This document shows positions 26,481 through 33,462 of a stretch of 33,462 nucleotides of DNA, one piece after another. Made by a program: the position numbers and the translations under genes. This DNA is from Ureibacillus thermosphaericus (GTDB lineage Bacteria; Bacillota; Bacilli; Bacillales_A; Planococcaceae). The first letter of the stretch is position 1. Every line of letters starts with the position of its first letter. The notes under the pieces are model-generated. The model was not told the origin of the DNA and searched no databases. It was given only the letters and a program-made list of their open reading frames with translations. The DNA is taken from positions 1-33,462 of the forward strand of contig NZ_JAAXPW010000033.1 of assembly GCF_012396605.1 (NCBI RefSeq), given 5' to 3'.

Positions 26481-27759
26481 TATTCGCTGGAAGCTTGTTC
26501 TATTTGTTGGAGTTTTAGCCATTGTCACTTATTCAACAAGCTTTGTATTCATCCGCTTTTTACATCCTTACTTTTTCTCGCAATTTAGCATATTTTCAAA
26601 CAAACTTATCTTTGAGATTATTACATACTTACTAGGTATTACTTGGTCATGTATTTTAGCTGCCGTATGTAGCGTTGTATTGACGAAACCGCTTGAAAAA
26701 CTTGAGAAAACAGCAACGAGAGTAGCGGAAGGTAAAATTGGGCAAGATGTGGAAATGCCAAAAACTCATGACGAAATTCGTTCAGTGGCAGAAGCTTTCC
26801 AACTGATGTTGCAAAATTTACGTCAAATGGTTGAAAGCATTGATGTAAACTTCCAAAAAACGAATGAAACCATTATTGAACTATCCGAGCAAACAACGAG
26901 AGCTACAAGAAAAGCAGAGGGTATTGCTGAAACCGTTGGACAAATTTCAGCGGGGGCAGAAGCTTCTGCAATTGCGGTTCAAGAAACAGTTGAAGCCATT
27001 GAAGATGTGAGACAATTGGCTTCGGAAGTAAATCGAAAAGCATTGAACTCAAGAGAAGAATCTTTGCAAATTATCGAAAACTTAAAAATTACTTCGAGTG
27101 CTTTTAACAACTTGATTGAAAGCATTCAAAAAATTACGTTAGGAAATGAAAAAGCACTTGAGAGCATTCATCAATTGGAAAAAAATGCTGAGCAAATTGG
27201 GAACATCATTAGTCTTGTTGGTGACATTGCCGCACAAACAAACTTGCTTGCACTGAATGCATCAATTGAGGCAGCGAGAGCTGGTGAGCATGGAAAAGGT
27301 TTTGCTGTTGTAGCTGAAGAAGTGCGTAATCTTGCAGATGAAAGTGCGAAGGCAGTACAAGGAATTGCAGATTTAATTAAAACTATGCAAGAAAACGTGC
27401 ATGTCGTTGTAAGACAAATGAATGAACAAGTATCATTCGCGAAAAAAGAATCAACGAAAATTACAGAAGCAACAGCGATTGTTGAGCAAATGTCAACTAG
27501 CGTACGCGAAATGGCAGATGCTGTTATTCAAATTTCACAATTAATTGAGAAACAAATGGAAAATATTGAAACGACTGCTCGTCAATCCCAAGAAGTTGCA
27601 GCGATTGCAGAAGAAACATCTGCTGGTGCTACAGAAGTGAAAGGTTCAACAGATGAACAAGCTGTAAGTTTAGAGCAAGTAGAAAAACTTTCCCAAGAAT
27701 TAAAACAACAGTCTGAGCAATTATACAGATTCATTCAACAATTCGATCGTTCAAACTAA
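26464..27759 (+). CDS. methyl-accepting chemotaxis protein with minimal extracellular part
   Basis: 431 aa from ATG 26464, with GGAGGTGG at 26448-26455. Two membrane segments (about residues 9-29 and 44-66) are separated by only some 15 residues, so there is no real outside sensor domain. A HAMP domain ([17 protein letters not shown] onward) is followed by a long helical signalling domain whose tip reads [20 protein letters not shown] (about residues 257-276). It overlaps ywlE by 17 nt, so it is probably cotranslated with it. This gene is not part of the B. subtilis ywl order. It could sense membrane state or act as an intracellular-signal transducer; the ligand is unknown. Confidence 0.88.
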   Translation: MKKTFSIRWKLVLFVGVLAIVTYSTSFVFIRFLHPYFFSQFSIFSNKLIFEIITYLLGITWSCILAAVCSVVLTKPLEKLEKTATRVAEGKIGQDVEMPKTHDEIRSVAEAFQLMLQNLRQMVESIDVNFQKTNETIIELSEQTTRATRKAEGIAETVGQISAGAEASAIAVQETVEAIEDVRQLASEVNRKALNSREESLQIIENLKITSSAFNNLIESIQKITLGNEKALESIHQLEKNAEQIGNIISLVGDIAAQTNLLALNASIEAARAGEHGKGFAVVAEEVRNLADESAKAVQGIADLIKTMQENVHVVVRQMNEQVSFAKKESTKITEATAIVEQMSTSVREMADAVIQISQLIEKQMENIETTARQSQEVAAIAEETSAGATEVKGSTDEQAVSLEQVEKLSQELKQQSEQLYRFIQQFDRSN

Positions 27760-27820
27760 TTTCTATGAAACTGGGGATATCTTTATAGGAACTTTTCTAG
27801 GGAGATATATTAGAAACGAT

Positions 27821-28114
27821 GCAAAAGGGGGCATCATCGAATTAATCTTGGGACTCAGTGCATGCAGTGGGTAATGAATCAACTGAAACGCATCAGAAGA
27901 ATCAATAAATAGTACTCTTACTGCTAAGGGTGAAAAGATTGTAAAATCAAGTTGTACGGGTTGCCACGGAATTGATTTTTCAGGTAATTTTGATCCAAAT
28001 TTACATAATCTCTCATTATCAAAAGATTAGATTAAAAGGCCGAAAATCAATGCCACCTGGTACTGCAAACGGCAAGGAAGAAGAGGTAGCTGAATATTTA
28101 TTGACATTAAAGTA
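27821..28114 (+). pseudogene. decayed cytochrome c lipoprotein (CccB-like)
   Basis: Frame pieces of a small membrane-anchored cytochrome c remain. A signal peptide with lipobox, ELILGLSACSG (about 27838-27870), runs into a stop. After a shift, NESTETHQKNQ follows and also stops. In a further frame come KGEKIVKSSCTGCHGIDFSG (haem site CxxCH) and NFDPNLHNLSLSKD, stopping at TAG 28028. A last piece, KSMPPGTANGKEEEVAEYLL, ends at TAG near 28114, and its MPPG would supply the Met ligand. At least three breaks separate the pieces. The order of elements fits the cytochrome c-551/CccB family. Confidence 0.75.
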
Positions 28115-28135
28115 GGACAAGCATTTGACACAAAA

Positions 28136-28172
28136 CTCGAACGGAAAATGATGACGTTCGGGTTTTTTATTT
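28136..28172 (+). terminator. terminator after the cytochrome remnant
   Basis: CTCGAACG (28136-28143) pairs with CGTTCGGG (28155-28162) with one G-T pair, followed by TTTTTTATTTT. Its survival supports that the remnant was once an expressed gene. Confidence 0.88.
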
Positions 28173-28310
28173 TGGGAGTGAAATTGCTGAAATTAATTCA
28201 TGAGTTCAAAATGTGGGCTTATGTAGCGTGGGATATACGCCATAGTGAAATAAAATGGAAGCGTACCTGAGAAATTAAAGAACTAATCCACCGCCAATCA
28301 AAAATTAAAG
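28173..28310. other. short intergenic stretch without features
   Basis: Lies between two terminators, with no ORF having a start and ribosome-binding site. Confidence 0.4.
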
Positions 28311-28350
28311 GCTGTTTAGAAAGGGTTTTTACTTCCTAAACAGCTCTTTT
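28311..28350. terminator. bidirectional terminator of the minus-strand lipoprotein operon
   Basis: GCTGTTTAG (28311-28319) and CTAAACAGC (28336-28344) form a 9-bp stem, with TCTTTT on the plus side and an A-rich flank giving a T-rich exit on the minus side. It lies about 30 nt past the stop of the minus-strand gene. Confidence 0.75.
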
Positions 28351-28378
28351 CATCATAGCTTTGCGTGCCATACAAAGA

Positions 28379-29875
28379 TCATTCTGTGATCTCAAACATC
28401 GCTCGAATTGCTGGAATACCCGTCCCTGGATGATCATCTCGATAGGTTAACATCGGTCTTAAATAATATGTCGGTTGCGTTTGTTGTCCTTTATAAATGG
28501 ATGGATAGATATCGATGAATTGATACCCTGGATCACCAGTTGCAACTAATTTTACTTTCACTGTACCTTGCGTATTAAATCCACAAATATATCCAACATA
28601 ACTGTTGTTATATAAAACCGCTAATGCATTATCGAATTCAGTCCAACCAGAACCTTTGATTGTTATCACAAACTCAGTGCCAACGGGTCCGGATGAAGGA
28701 GAAACTGACACAAGGGAAGGTAAAATTCTTAAATATGTTTGACCGTAGACTTCATCTCCCACTTTGACATCTATTAAATGCGGAAGCCCACCTAAATCAT
28801 CAGGAATTACAAATTCATAAGTTACAGTTCCTTTGTCATCAGTCGTTGCTTCTCCCAAGTCAAAAATTTCTGGGCCATATCCCTCTGCCGTAACACGAGT
28901 ACCGACCATTGTATGCCAATCAAACTTCACTTTTTCATTTTTTGGTAATCCAGAAGCAGTTAATACAACAGGTTCGCCTACTGTACCTTCAGAATGATTC
29001 AGTGTTACTGTCACGCCATCTTTATTTTTCGGTGTAGGCATCTTGATTCCGCCATCTGCTGCTTTTGGAGCCTCTTCCACATAAGACTCAGTTGTAATTG
29101 GTTTATCGTCTGTAATTTCAAAAGTGAAATAATGGGTATCGATATAGTTAATGGCGGAACTGCTTCGGCTCAAATAAGGGAATCCACTTGCTCCGCTTTC
29201 AACTGTGATGCTGTGAAGCCCCTTTTTCCCTGTAGCTCGGAATACGGCTTCCGCTTTACCGTTAGTTGTAATCGCTGTAATCATACCTGTATACTTATTA
29301 TCCCAGTTTACGTGCCATAAACTACCGAACATTTTCCAACTTAAGCCTTCTCCTTTTATAATCACTTCCGTTCCAGGAGGGCCAGAAGTTGGGCTCATCG
29401 TAAACACCGTTTCAACAAAGAAATTGGCTTTTGCGACAACTTCATCTTCTTGATAGATGAGAATATCGTGGTCATCGCCAAATCCATTTGGAATAGAAAA
29501 AGTTCCTTTCCATTGACCAGAAGTATCGGTTGTTCCTTCTGATACAATTTTTTCCACCGGTTCATAAGCGGCTCCGATAAAAGAATAATTATCTTCTATC
29601 TGATATGAACCAATCATATCTACCCATACGACTTTTAATGGTGTATCAGGCTTTAATGATTCAACGGTAAGAGTAACTTCATCTCCAATACGGCCGCTAT
29701 TTTGACTTAATGACACTTTTCCTATTAAATTCATATCTTTTTGTTCGGAAGCATTTTGTTCAGACTCATTTCTAGCTTCATCATTTGTTTTTTCAGATTC
29801 TTGACTAGTAACAGTACAGCCTGCCATGATTGCGATCAATAATAGTAGTGTGATGAACCGATTTCTATTCATCAT
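28379..29875 (-). CDS. lipoprotein with duplicated Ig-like/TIG modules
   Basis: 498 aa. The signal peptide with lipobox IMAGC (C20) indicates a lipid anchor on the outer face of the membrane. A linker rich in Glu, Asn and Ser follows (21-48). The body is a tandem duplication of a two-domain unit. The first domain opens SGRIGDEVTLTVESL and in the second copy SEGTVGEPVVLTASGL, each ending near IPNGFGDDHD or IPDDLGGLPH. The second domain opens MSPTSGPPGTEVIIKG and VSPSSGPVGTEFVITIKG, the usual TIG/IPT start. The two halves are joined by a Pro/Lys linker at about 265-285. No enzyme motif is seen. It starts inside the last codon of the upstream lipoprotein gene (ATGA overlap). Function unknown; binding or surface scaffolding is likely. 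Confidence 0.75.
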   Translation of the reverse strand: MMNRNRFITLLLLIAIMAGCTVTSQESEKTNDEARNESEQNASEQKDMNLIGKVSLSQNSGRIGDEVTLTVESLKPDTPLKVVWVDMIGSYQIEDNYSFIGAAYEPVEKIVSEGTTDTSGQWKGTFSIPNGFGDDHDILIYQEDEVVAKANFFVETVFTMSPTSGPPGTEVIIKGEGLSWKMFGSLWHVNWDNKYTGMITAITTNGKAEAVFRATGKKGLHSITVESGASGFPYLSRSSSAINYIDTHYFTFEITDDKPITTESYVEEAPKAADGGIKMPTPKNKDGVTVTLNHSEGTVGEPVVLTASGLPKNEKVKFDWHTMVGTRVTAEGYGPEIFDLGEATTDDKGTVTYEFVIPDDLGGLPHLIDVKVGDEVYGQTYLRILPSLVSVSPSSGPVGTEFVITIKGSGWTEFDNALAVLYNNSYVGYICGFNTQGTVKVKLVATGDPGYQFIDIYPSIYKGQQTQPTYYLRPMLTYRDDHPGTGIPAIRAMFEITE

Positions 29876-30456
29876 GAAGCAGATTCCTCACCTTCAGAAG
29901 GTGCCGTTTCTTCAGATGAATCTTCTTCTGGTGTTTGTGTCTCCAATAACATTCTCGCTTCCTCACCCTTTTCAAGAATCGTTAATTTAGATAATGAAAC
30001 ATTGAATGGTTCATAGAAAAATTCTTTTCCGTCCACTTCCGCAACAATCTTGTAATCTAAAGTTCCAGTAGGGAAGTCATCTGGTACTGTCCAACTTACT
30101 GTATAAAGGAGAGTTCCTTCTTGTCCGTGCGGTCCAAGCTTCATTTCGTACTCATCCCCAGTTGCTAAAACCACTTTGACTTTCGCGTTTTCTACTGTTT
30201 CATTGGTAGTTTGGTCAACAACATTTGCACGGAATACAATCGTATGTCCTCGTTCAAATCGGCTATCTACTACACAAACTGCATCAGCCTGTAGGTGAGA
30301 ATTAATTGTGTCACCAAGTACAACAATAGAATTTTCTTCGGTTGTTTCACTTAATTTGTTGCTATTTTCCTCTGATTTTGAATTTCCTCCGCTACAGCCT
30401 GTAACGAGAAGTGCAGCAAATAAAACCCCTACAAACCACTTTCCCCCAGCTATCAT
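29872..30456 (-). CDS. lipoprotein with one Ig-like domain, unknown function
   Basis: 194 aa if started at ATG 30456; TTG 30462 is an alternative. AAAGGGGGA lies upstream and both distances are tolerable. Signal peptide FVGVLFAALLVTGC with a lipobox, then a Ser/Asn/Glu linker. A beta-rich domain (about 45-165) contains TIVFRANVVDQTTNETVEN, VKVVLATGDEYEM and the strand-turn TVSWTVPDDFPTGTLDYK, resembling bacterial Ig-like or macroglobulin domains. The C-terminal tail is acidic and low in complexity. The last 4 nt overlap the start of the next lipoprotein gene, so the two are translationally coupled and probably work together. I do not recognise a named family. Confidence 0.7.
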   Translation of the reverse strand: MIAGGKWFVGVLFAALLVTGCSGGNSKSEENSNKLSETTEENSIVVLGDTINSHLQADAVCVVDSRFERGHTIVFRANVVDQTTNETVENAKVKVVLATGDEYEMKLGPHGQEGTLLYTVSWTVPDDFPTGTLDYKIVAEVDGKEFFYEPFNVSLSKLTILEKGEEARMLLETQTPEEDSSEETAPSEGEESAS

Positions 30457-30766
30457 TAACAACAAATCCCCCTTTAAGTTTTATATTTTCTTCCAATAAA
30501 ATGGAAGATATGAACGTCATATTACAGTAAAAGTGGAAAAATCAAGAATTATCGATCCTGTATATGGAAATAGTACGATAGGTGAAAGGATTTAAGAACT
30601 ATTTGGTATAAAGAAAATTTCCGAATAATTTAAAGAAAAAAGGGAAATTTGATAAGATTTTGTATGAAAAATGAACAATTTTTTATGTTTGGTGAAAAAA
30701 TATTCGTATTTTCACAAAAAAATAGGCTGAAAAGGATGTGAAAATCCGTGTTAATCTTTTATAATT
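30457..30766. other. divergent intergenic region between the lipoprotein operon and rpiB
   Basis: AT-rich, with no ORF. It contains an inverted repeat GTGAAAAAATA (30692-30702) / TATTTTCAC (30707-30715) around TTCG, which could be an operator. The minus-strand promoter must lie here but I cannot point to it. Confidence 0.4.
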
Positions 30767-30768
30767 AG

Positions 30769-30777
30769 TGGTACACT
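30769..30777 (+). promoter_or_regulatory. candidate extended -10 promoter of rpiB
   Basis: TGGTACACT, a TGn extension plus TACACT, 30 bp before the GTG start of rpiB. Same architecture as the glpX candidate. Confidence 0.45.
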
Positions 30778-30807
30778 GTTGGTAAATAAGCTTTAGGAGG
30801 TAAACAG

Positions 30808-31245
30808 GTGAAAGTAGCAATTTCATCAGACCATGGTGGCATGAATTTACGCAAAGAAATCATGGATCTGTTAGACGAGATGAATATTGAATATGAAGAT
30901 TTTGGTCCAAAAATATCTGAATCGGTTGATTATCCAGACTATGCTCTTCCAGTGGCGGAAGGAGTAGCAAGCGGAAAGTACGACCGAGGTATTTTAATTT
31001 GTGGAACGGGAATTGGTATGTCCATCGTTGCCAATAAAGTAAAAGGTGTTCGATGCGCACTAGTTCACGATGTATTTAGTGCCAAAGCTACGAGATGTCA
31101 CAATGACTCAAATGTACTTGCAATGGGAGAAAGAGTCATTGGTCCAGGTCTTGCGCGAGAAATCGTAAAAACATGGTTGAATACTGATTTTGAAGGCGGT
31201 CGTCATGAACGTCGTGTAAATAAAATTACTGAACTTGAAGGGTGA
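30808..31245 (+). CDS. rpiB: ribose-5-phosphate isomerase B
   Basis: Interconverts ribose 5-phosphate and ribulose 5-phosphate (RpiB/LacAB family). 145 aa. Begins MKVAISSDHGG; the catalytic Cys lies in ILICGTGIGMSIVANK, and SAKATRCHNDSNVLAMGER and a C-terminal Arg-rich end bind phosphate. GTG 30808 follows AGGAGGT. Orthologue of B. subtilis ywlF. It ends 8 nt before the chosen ywlG start. Confidence 0.95.
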   Translation: MKVAISSDHGGMNLRKEIMDLLDEMNIEYEDFGPKISESVDYPDYALPVAEGVASGKYDRGILICGTGIGMSIVANKVKGVRCALVHDVFSAKATRCHNDSNVLAMGERVIGPGLAREIVKTWLNTDFEGGRHERRVNKITELEG

Positions 31246-31253
31246 GTCGTCCA

Positions 31254-31820
31254 ATGGCTCTAGAAACCATTCGGAATCAAATAATACAGCTATTGAAAGA
31301 GTTTGAAGAGCAAGTTGAAATGATGCCTGGACAGTTATTTGTCGTAGGCTGCTCTACATCAGAAGTAAAAGGTTCTAAAATAGGAACTGCTGGCTCTATG
31401 GAAATTGCTCAAGTGCTATATGAAGCATTGGATGAATTTGCGAAGAAACATCATATTTATCTTGTTTTTCAAGGATGTGAGCACATTAACCGCGCATTAA
31501 CATTAGAACACGAAGCGGCGGTGAAGTATGGCCTAGAGCCAGTCTCTGTAATTCCTGTTGCGACTGCTGGAGGATCGATGAGTGCATACGCTTATACGAA
31601 AATGAACAATCCAGTCGTCGTAGAACATGTTCGCGCGCATGCAGGAATAGACATAGGACAAACTTTCATTGGCATGCATTTAAAAGAAGTAGTCGTTCCT
31701 GTTCGCACATCGGTACGTCAAATCGGAGAAGCGATTGTTACTACGGCAAAAACTCGGCCAAAGCTCATCGGTGGTAGCCGTGCAGTTTATGAACGGCAAG
31801 AAGGAAAAACATGCCATTAA
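31254..31820 (+). CDS. ywlG: UPF0340 family protein YwlG
   Basis: 188 aa from ATG 31254, with GAAGGGTGAG as ribosome-binding site. The GTG at 31242, overlapping rpiB, is the alternative. The conserved core VVGCSTSEVKGSKIGTAGS resembles a phosphate or nucleotide loop. FQGCEHINRALTLE, VATAGGSMSAYAY and HAGIDIGQTFIGMHLK are the other family blocks. Function is not established; it always travels with rpiB and glyA in Bacillales. Confidence 0.85.
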   Translation: MALETIRNQIIQLLKEFEEQVEMMPGQLFVVGCSTSEVKGSKIGTAGSMEIAQVLYEALDEFAKKHHIYLVFQGCEHINRALTLEHEAAVKYGLEPVSVIPVATAGGSMSAYAYTKMNNPVVVEHVRAHAGIDIGQTFIGMHLKEVVVPVRTSVRQIGEAIVTTAKTRPKLIGGSRAVYERQEGKTCH

Positions 31821-31871
31821 TCATTTTAATTGATAGATTTTTTAATAATTTTCGATAACTCAATGTACCTA

Positions 31872-31877
31872 TATAAT
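31872..31877 (+). promoter_or_regulatory. candidate -10 of glyA
   Basis: TATAAT 161 bp before the glyA start. A TTTCGA at 31850-31855 is a poor -35. The leader contains a small hairpin TAAGTGG/CCACTTA (31983-32005) before the ribosome-binding site. Confidence 0.4.
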
Positions 31878-32037
31878 AGTGAAAATAACTGTGATTTGTT
31901 TTATATTTAAATCAGAAAGAATAGTTAAAATAATTTAAAGTTTCGAGCAGTTGGAAAACTTCTATTTAAACTAGTTGCATAATAAGTGGAACCTTTTCCC
32001 ACTTAATTTTAAAAACATAACAATAGGGGGATCTTTG

Positions 32038-33300
32038 ATGGCTTACGAAAAACTAGCAGCACAGGACAAGGCAGTTTTAGAAGCAATTTTAAATGAAAAG
32101 AAACGTCAACAAGAAAACATTGAATTAATTGCATCTGAAAATATCGTGACTGAAGCCGTAATGGAAGCACAAGGTTCAGTGTTAACAAACAAATATGCAG
32201 AAGGTTATCCAGGTAAACGTTATTACGGTGGATGCGAACATGTGGATGTAGTAGAAGAGATCGCTCGCGAGCGTGCCAAAGAACTATTCGGTGCAAAATT
32301 TGCCAATGTTCAACCACACTCTGGCGCTCAAGCAAACATGGCGGTGTATTATACAATTTTACAACCTGGCGATACAGTATTAGGGATGAATTTATCTCAT
32401 GGTGGTCACTTAACACACGGTTCACCAGTAAACTTCTCTGGTGTTCAATACAATTTCGTTGAATACGGCGTAACAAAAGATACAAATGTGATTGATTATG
32501 ATGATGTTCGTGCAAAAGCATTAGAACATAAACCAAAATTGATTGTTGCGGGAGCTTCAGCATATCCAAGAGAAATTGATTTCAAAAAATTCCGCGAGAT
32601 TGCGGATGAAGTTGGCGCTTATTTCATGGTGGATATGGCTCACATCGCTGGCCTTGTTGCTGCTGGTGAACATCCGTCTCCTGTACCATATGCTCACTTC
32701 ACAACTACAACAACGCACAAAACATTACGTGGTCCTCGCGGCGGGTTAATACTTACAAACGATGAAGAATTAGCAAAGAAAATCGATAAAGCAGTATTCC
32801 CTGGAATTCAAGGTGGACCATTAATGCATGTTATTGCTGCAAAAGCGGTTGCATTTGGAGAAGCGTTAAAACCAGAATTCAAAGAATATGCAAAACAAAT
32901 TAAGAAAAATGCTCAAGTTCTTGCGGAAACTTTAATTTCTGAAGGATTACAAATTGTTTCAGGCGGAACAGACAACCACTTATTGCTTGTAAATGTTAAA
33001 TCCGTAGGTCTAACTGGTAAAGTAGCTGAAAAATTATTAGATGAAGTAAAAATTACAGTAAATAAAAACTCTATTCCATTCGATGAAGAAAAACCATTCG
33101 TTACTTCTGGTATTCGCATCGGTACGCCTGCAATTACAACACGTGGCTTTAAAGAAGAAGACACAAAAGAAGTTGGTTTAATCATTGCGAAAGTATTGAA
33201 AAACCCTGAAGATGAAGCTGTAAAAGAGGAAGCACTTGCACGTGTTAAAGCTTTAACAGATAAATATCCTATTTATGAAGACTTAGTAGTAGGGGAATAA
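32038..33300 (+). CDS. glyA: serine hydroxymethyltransferase
   Basis: PLP enzyme that converts serine and tetrahydrofolate to glycine and 5,10-methylene-THF, the main one-carbon source. 420 aa. [26 protein letters not shown] and the PLP Lys in [14 protein letters not shown] (K228) are present, followed by [14 protein letters not shown] 32038 follows AGGGGGA. The frame is open upstream to 31975 without a ribosome-binding site. A terminator follows and a group II intron begins straight after it, where B. subtilis would have upp. Confidence 0.97.
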   Translation: MAYEKLAAQDKAVLEAILNEKKRQQENIELIASENIVTEAVMEAQGSVLTNKYAEGYPGKRYYGGCEHVDVVEEIARERAKELFGAKFANVQPHSGAQANMAVYYTILQPGDTVLGMNLSHGGHLTHGSPVNFSGVQYNFVEYGVTKDTNVIDYDDVRAKALEHKPKLIVAGASAYPREIDFKKFREIADEVGAYFMVDMAHIAGLVAAGEHPSPVPYAHFTTTTTHKTLRGPRGGLILTNDEELAKKIDKAVFPGIQGGPLMHVIAAKAVAFGEALKPEFKEYAKQIKKNAQVLAETLISEGLQIVSGGTDNHLLLVNVKSVGLTGKVAEKLLDEVKITVNKNSIPFDEEKPFVTSGIRIGTPAITTRGFKEEDTKEVGLIIAKVLKNPEDEAVKEEALARVKALTDKYPIYEDLVVGE

Positions 33301-33311
33301 TTCCTCTTATG

Positions 33312-33343
33312 CCCGCTCAAGCTGTTTGAGCGGGATTTTTTTA
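33312..33343 (+). terminator. glyA terminator
   Basis: CCCGCTCAA (33312-33320) pairs with TTGAGCGGG (33326-33334), followed by ATTTTTTTA. The intron begins at the end of the T run. Confidence 0.96.
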
Positions 33344-33462
33344 GTGCGCCTGGCATGGGTGTAATCTATAGGGTGTAAGTCCCGAACTGTGAAGGCAGAA
33401 GTAACAGTTAGCTTAACGCAAGGGTGTCCGTGGTGACGCGGAATCTGAAGGAAGCGAGCGGC
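33344..33462 (+). mobile_element. group IIC intron, 5' end (domain I), truncated by window edge
   Basis: The sequence starts GTGCGCC, a group II 5' splice site, and continues with domain I blocks such as AGGGTGTAAGTCCCGAACTG, GGCAGAAGTAACAGTTAGC, GCAAGGGTGTCCGTGG and AATCTGAAGGAAGCG. I recognise these from IIC introns of the Oceanobacillus iheyensis type. It sits directly behind the glyA terminator, the known preference of class C introns. The rest is beyond the window. Confidence 0.88.

Noticed and set aside
28994-29320. Plus-strand ORF of 108 aa
   Set aside because: Lies wholly within the well-supported minus-strand lipoprotein gene and has no start signal or recognisable domain.

Overview
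The window comes from the chromosome of a low-GC, endospore-forming Firmicute. Spo0F and SpoIIR show a sporulator. The gene order rpoE-pyrG-ywjG-spo0F-fbaA-tal-murAB-glpX-rho-rpmE-tdk-prfA-prmC-spoIIR-ywlC-ywlD-ywlE-rpiB-ywlG-glyA follows the Bacillus subtilis map closely. Codon use, the IcmF/acyl-CoA cluster and the repeat-filled intergenic spaces suggest a Planococcaceae/Caryophanaceae relative (Lysinibacillus, Ureibacillus or Rummeliibacillus type). I cannot fix the genus from sequence alone.

Layout. Positions 1-124 are the 3' end of a group IIC intron (domains V and VI). Positions 125-990 hold a 103-bp tandem repeat built from about 21-bp subunits, a terminator and a TetR-type operator candidate. 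Positions 1003-9504 form a short-chain/branched acyl-CoA cluster: thiolase, 3-hydroxybutyryl-CoA dehydrogenase, two acyl-CoA dehydrogenases, a TetR regulator and the fused B12 mutase IcmF. Its active-site residues F601 and Q745 match isobutyryl-CoA/butyryl-CoA rather than methylmalonyl-CoA chemistry. From 9756 on is the conserved core block: a 52-aa membrane peptide, rpoE (delta), pyrG with a GGG-start attenuator, divergent ywjG, spo0F, fbaA, tal, murAB, glpX, rho, rpmE with a structured leader, and tdk. Then come prfA-prmC, spoIIR, ywlC, ywlD and ywlE.

Between ywlE and rpiB the conserved order is interrupted by an insertion: a chemoreceptor with almost no extracellular domain that overlaps ywlE, the remains of a cytochrome c lipoprotein gene, and two coupled lipoprotein genes on the minus strand. 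The block resumes with rpiB-ywlG-glyA. It ends at 33344, where a second group IIC intron begins just after the glyA terminator. Both window edges therefore lie inside the same kind of multicopy intron, which probably explains where the contig breaks.

The most unusual content is non-coding. Three intergenic arrays (about 145-655, 13912-14274, 21177-21405) share a 21-bp period although their core words differ. The third places four perfect DnaA boxes (TTATCCACA) about 42 or 63 bp apart. A separate dense DnaA-box cluster spans spoIIR and the start of ywlC (23839-24397). It matches the place where B. subtilis has one of its non-oriC DnaA-binding clusters.
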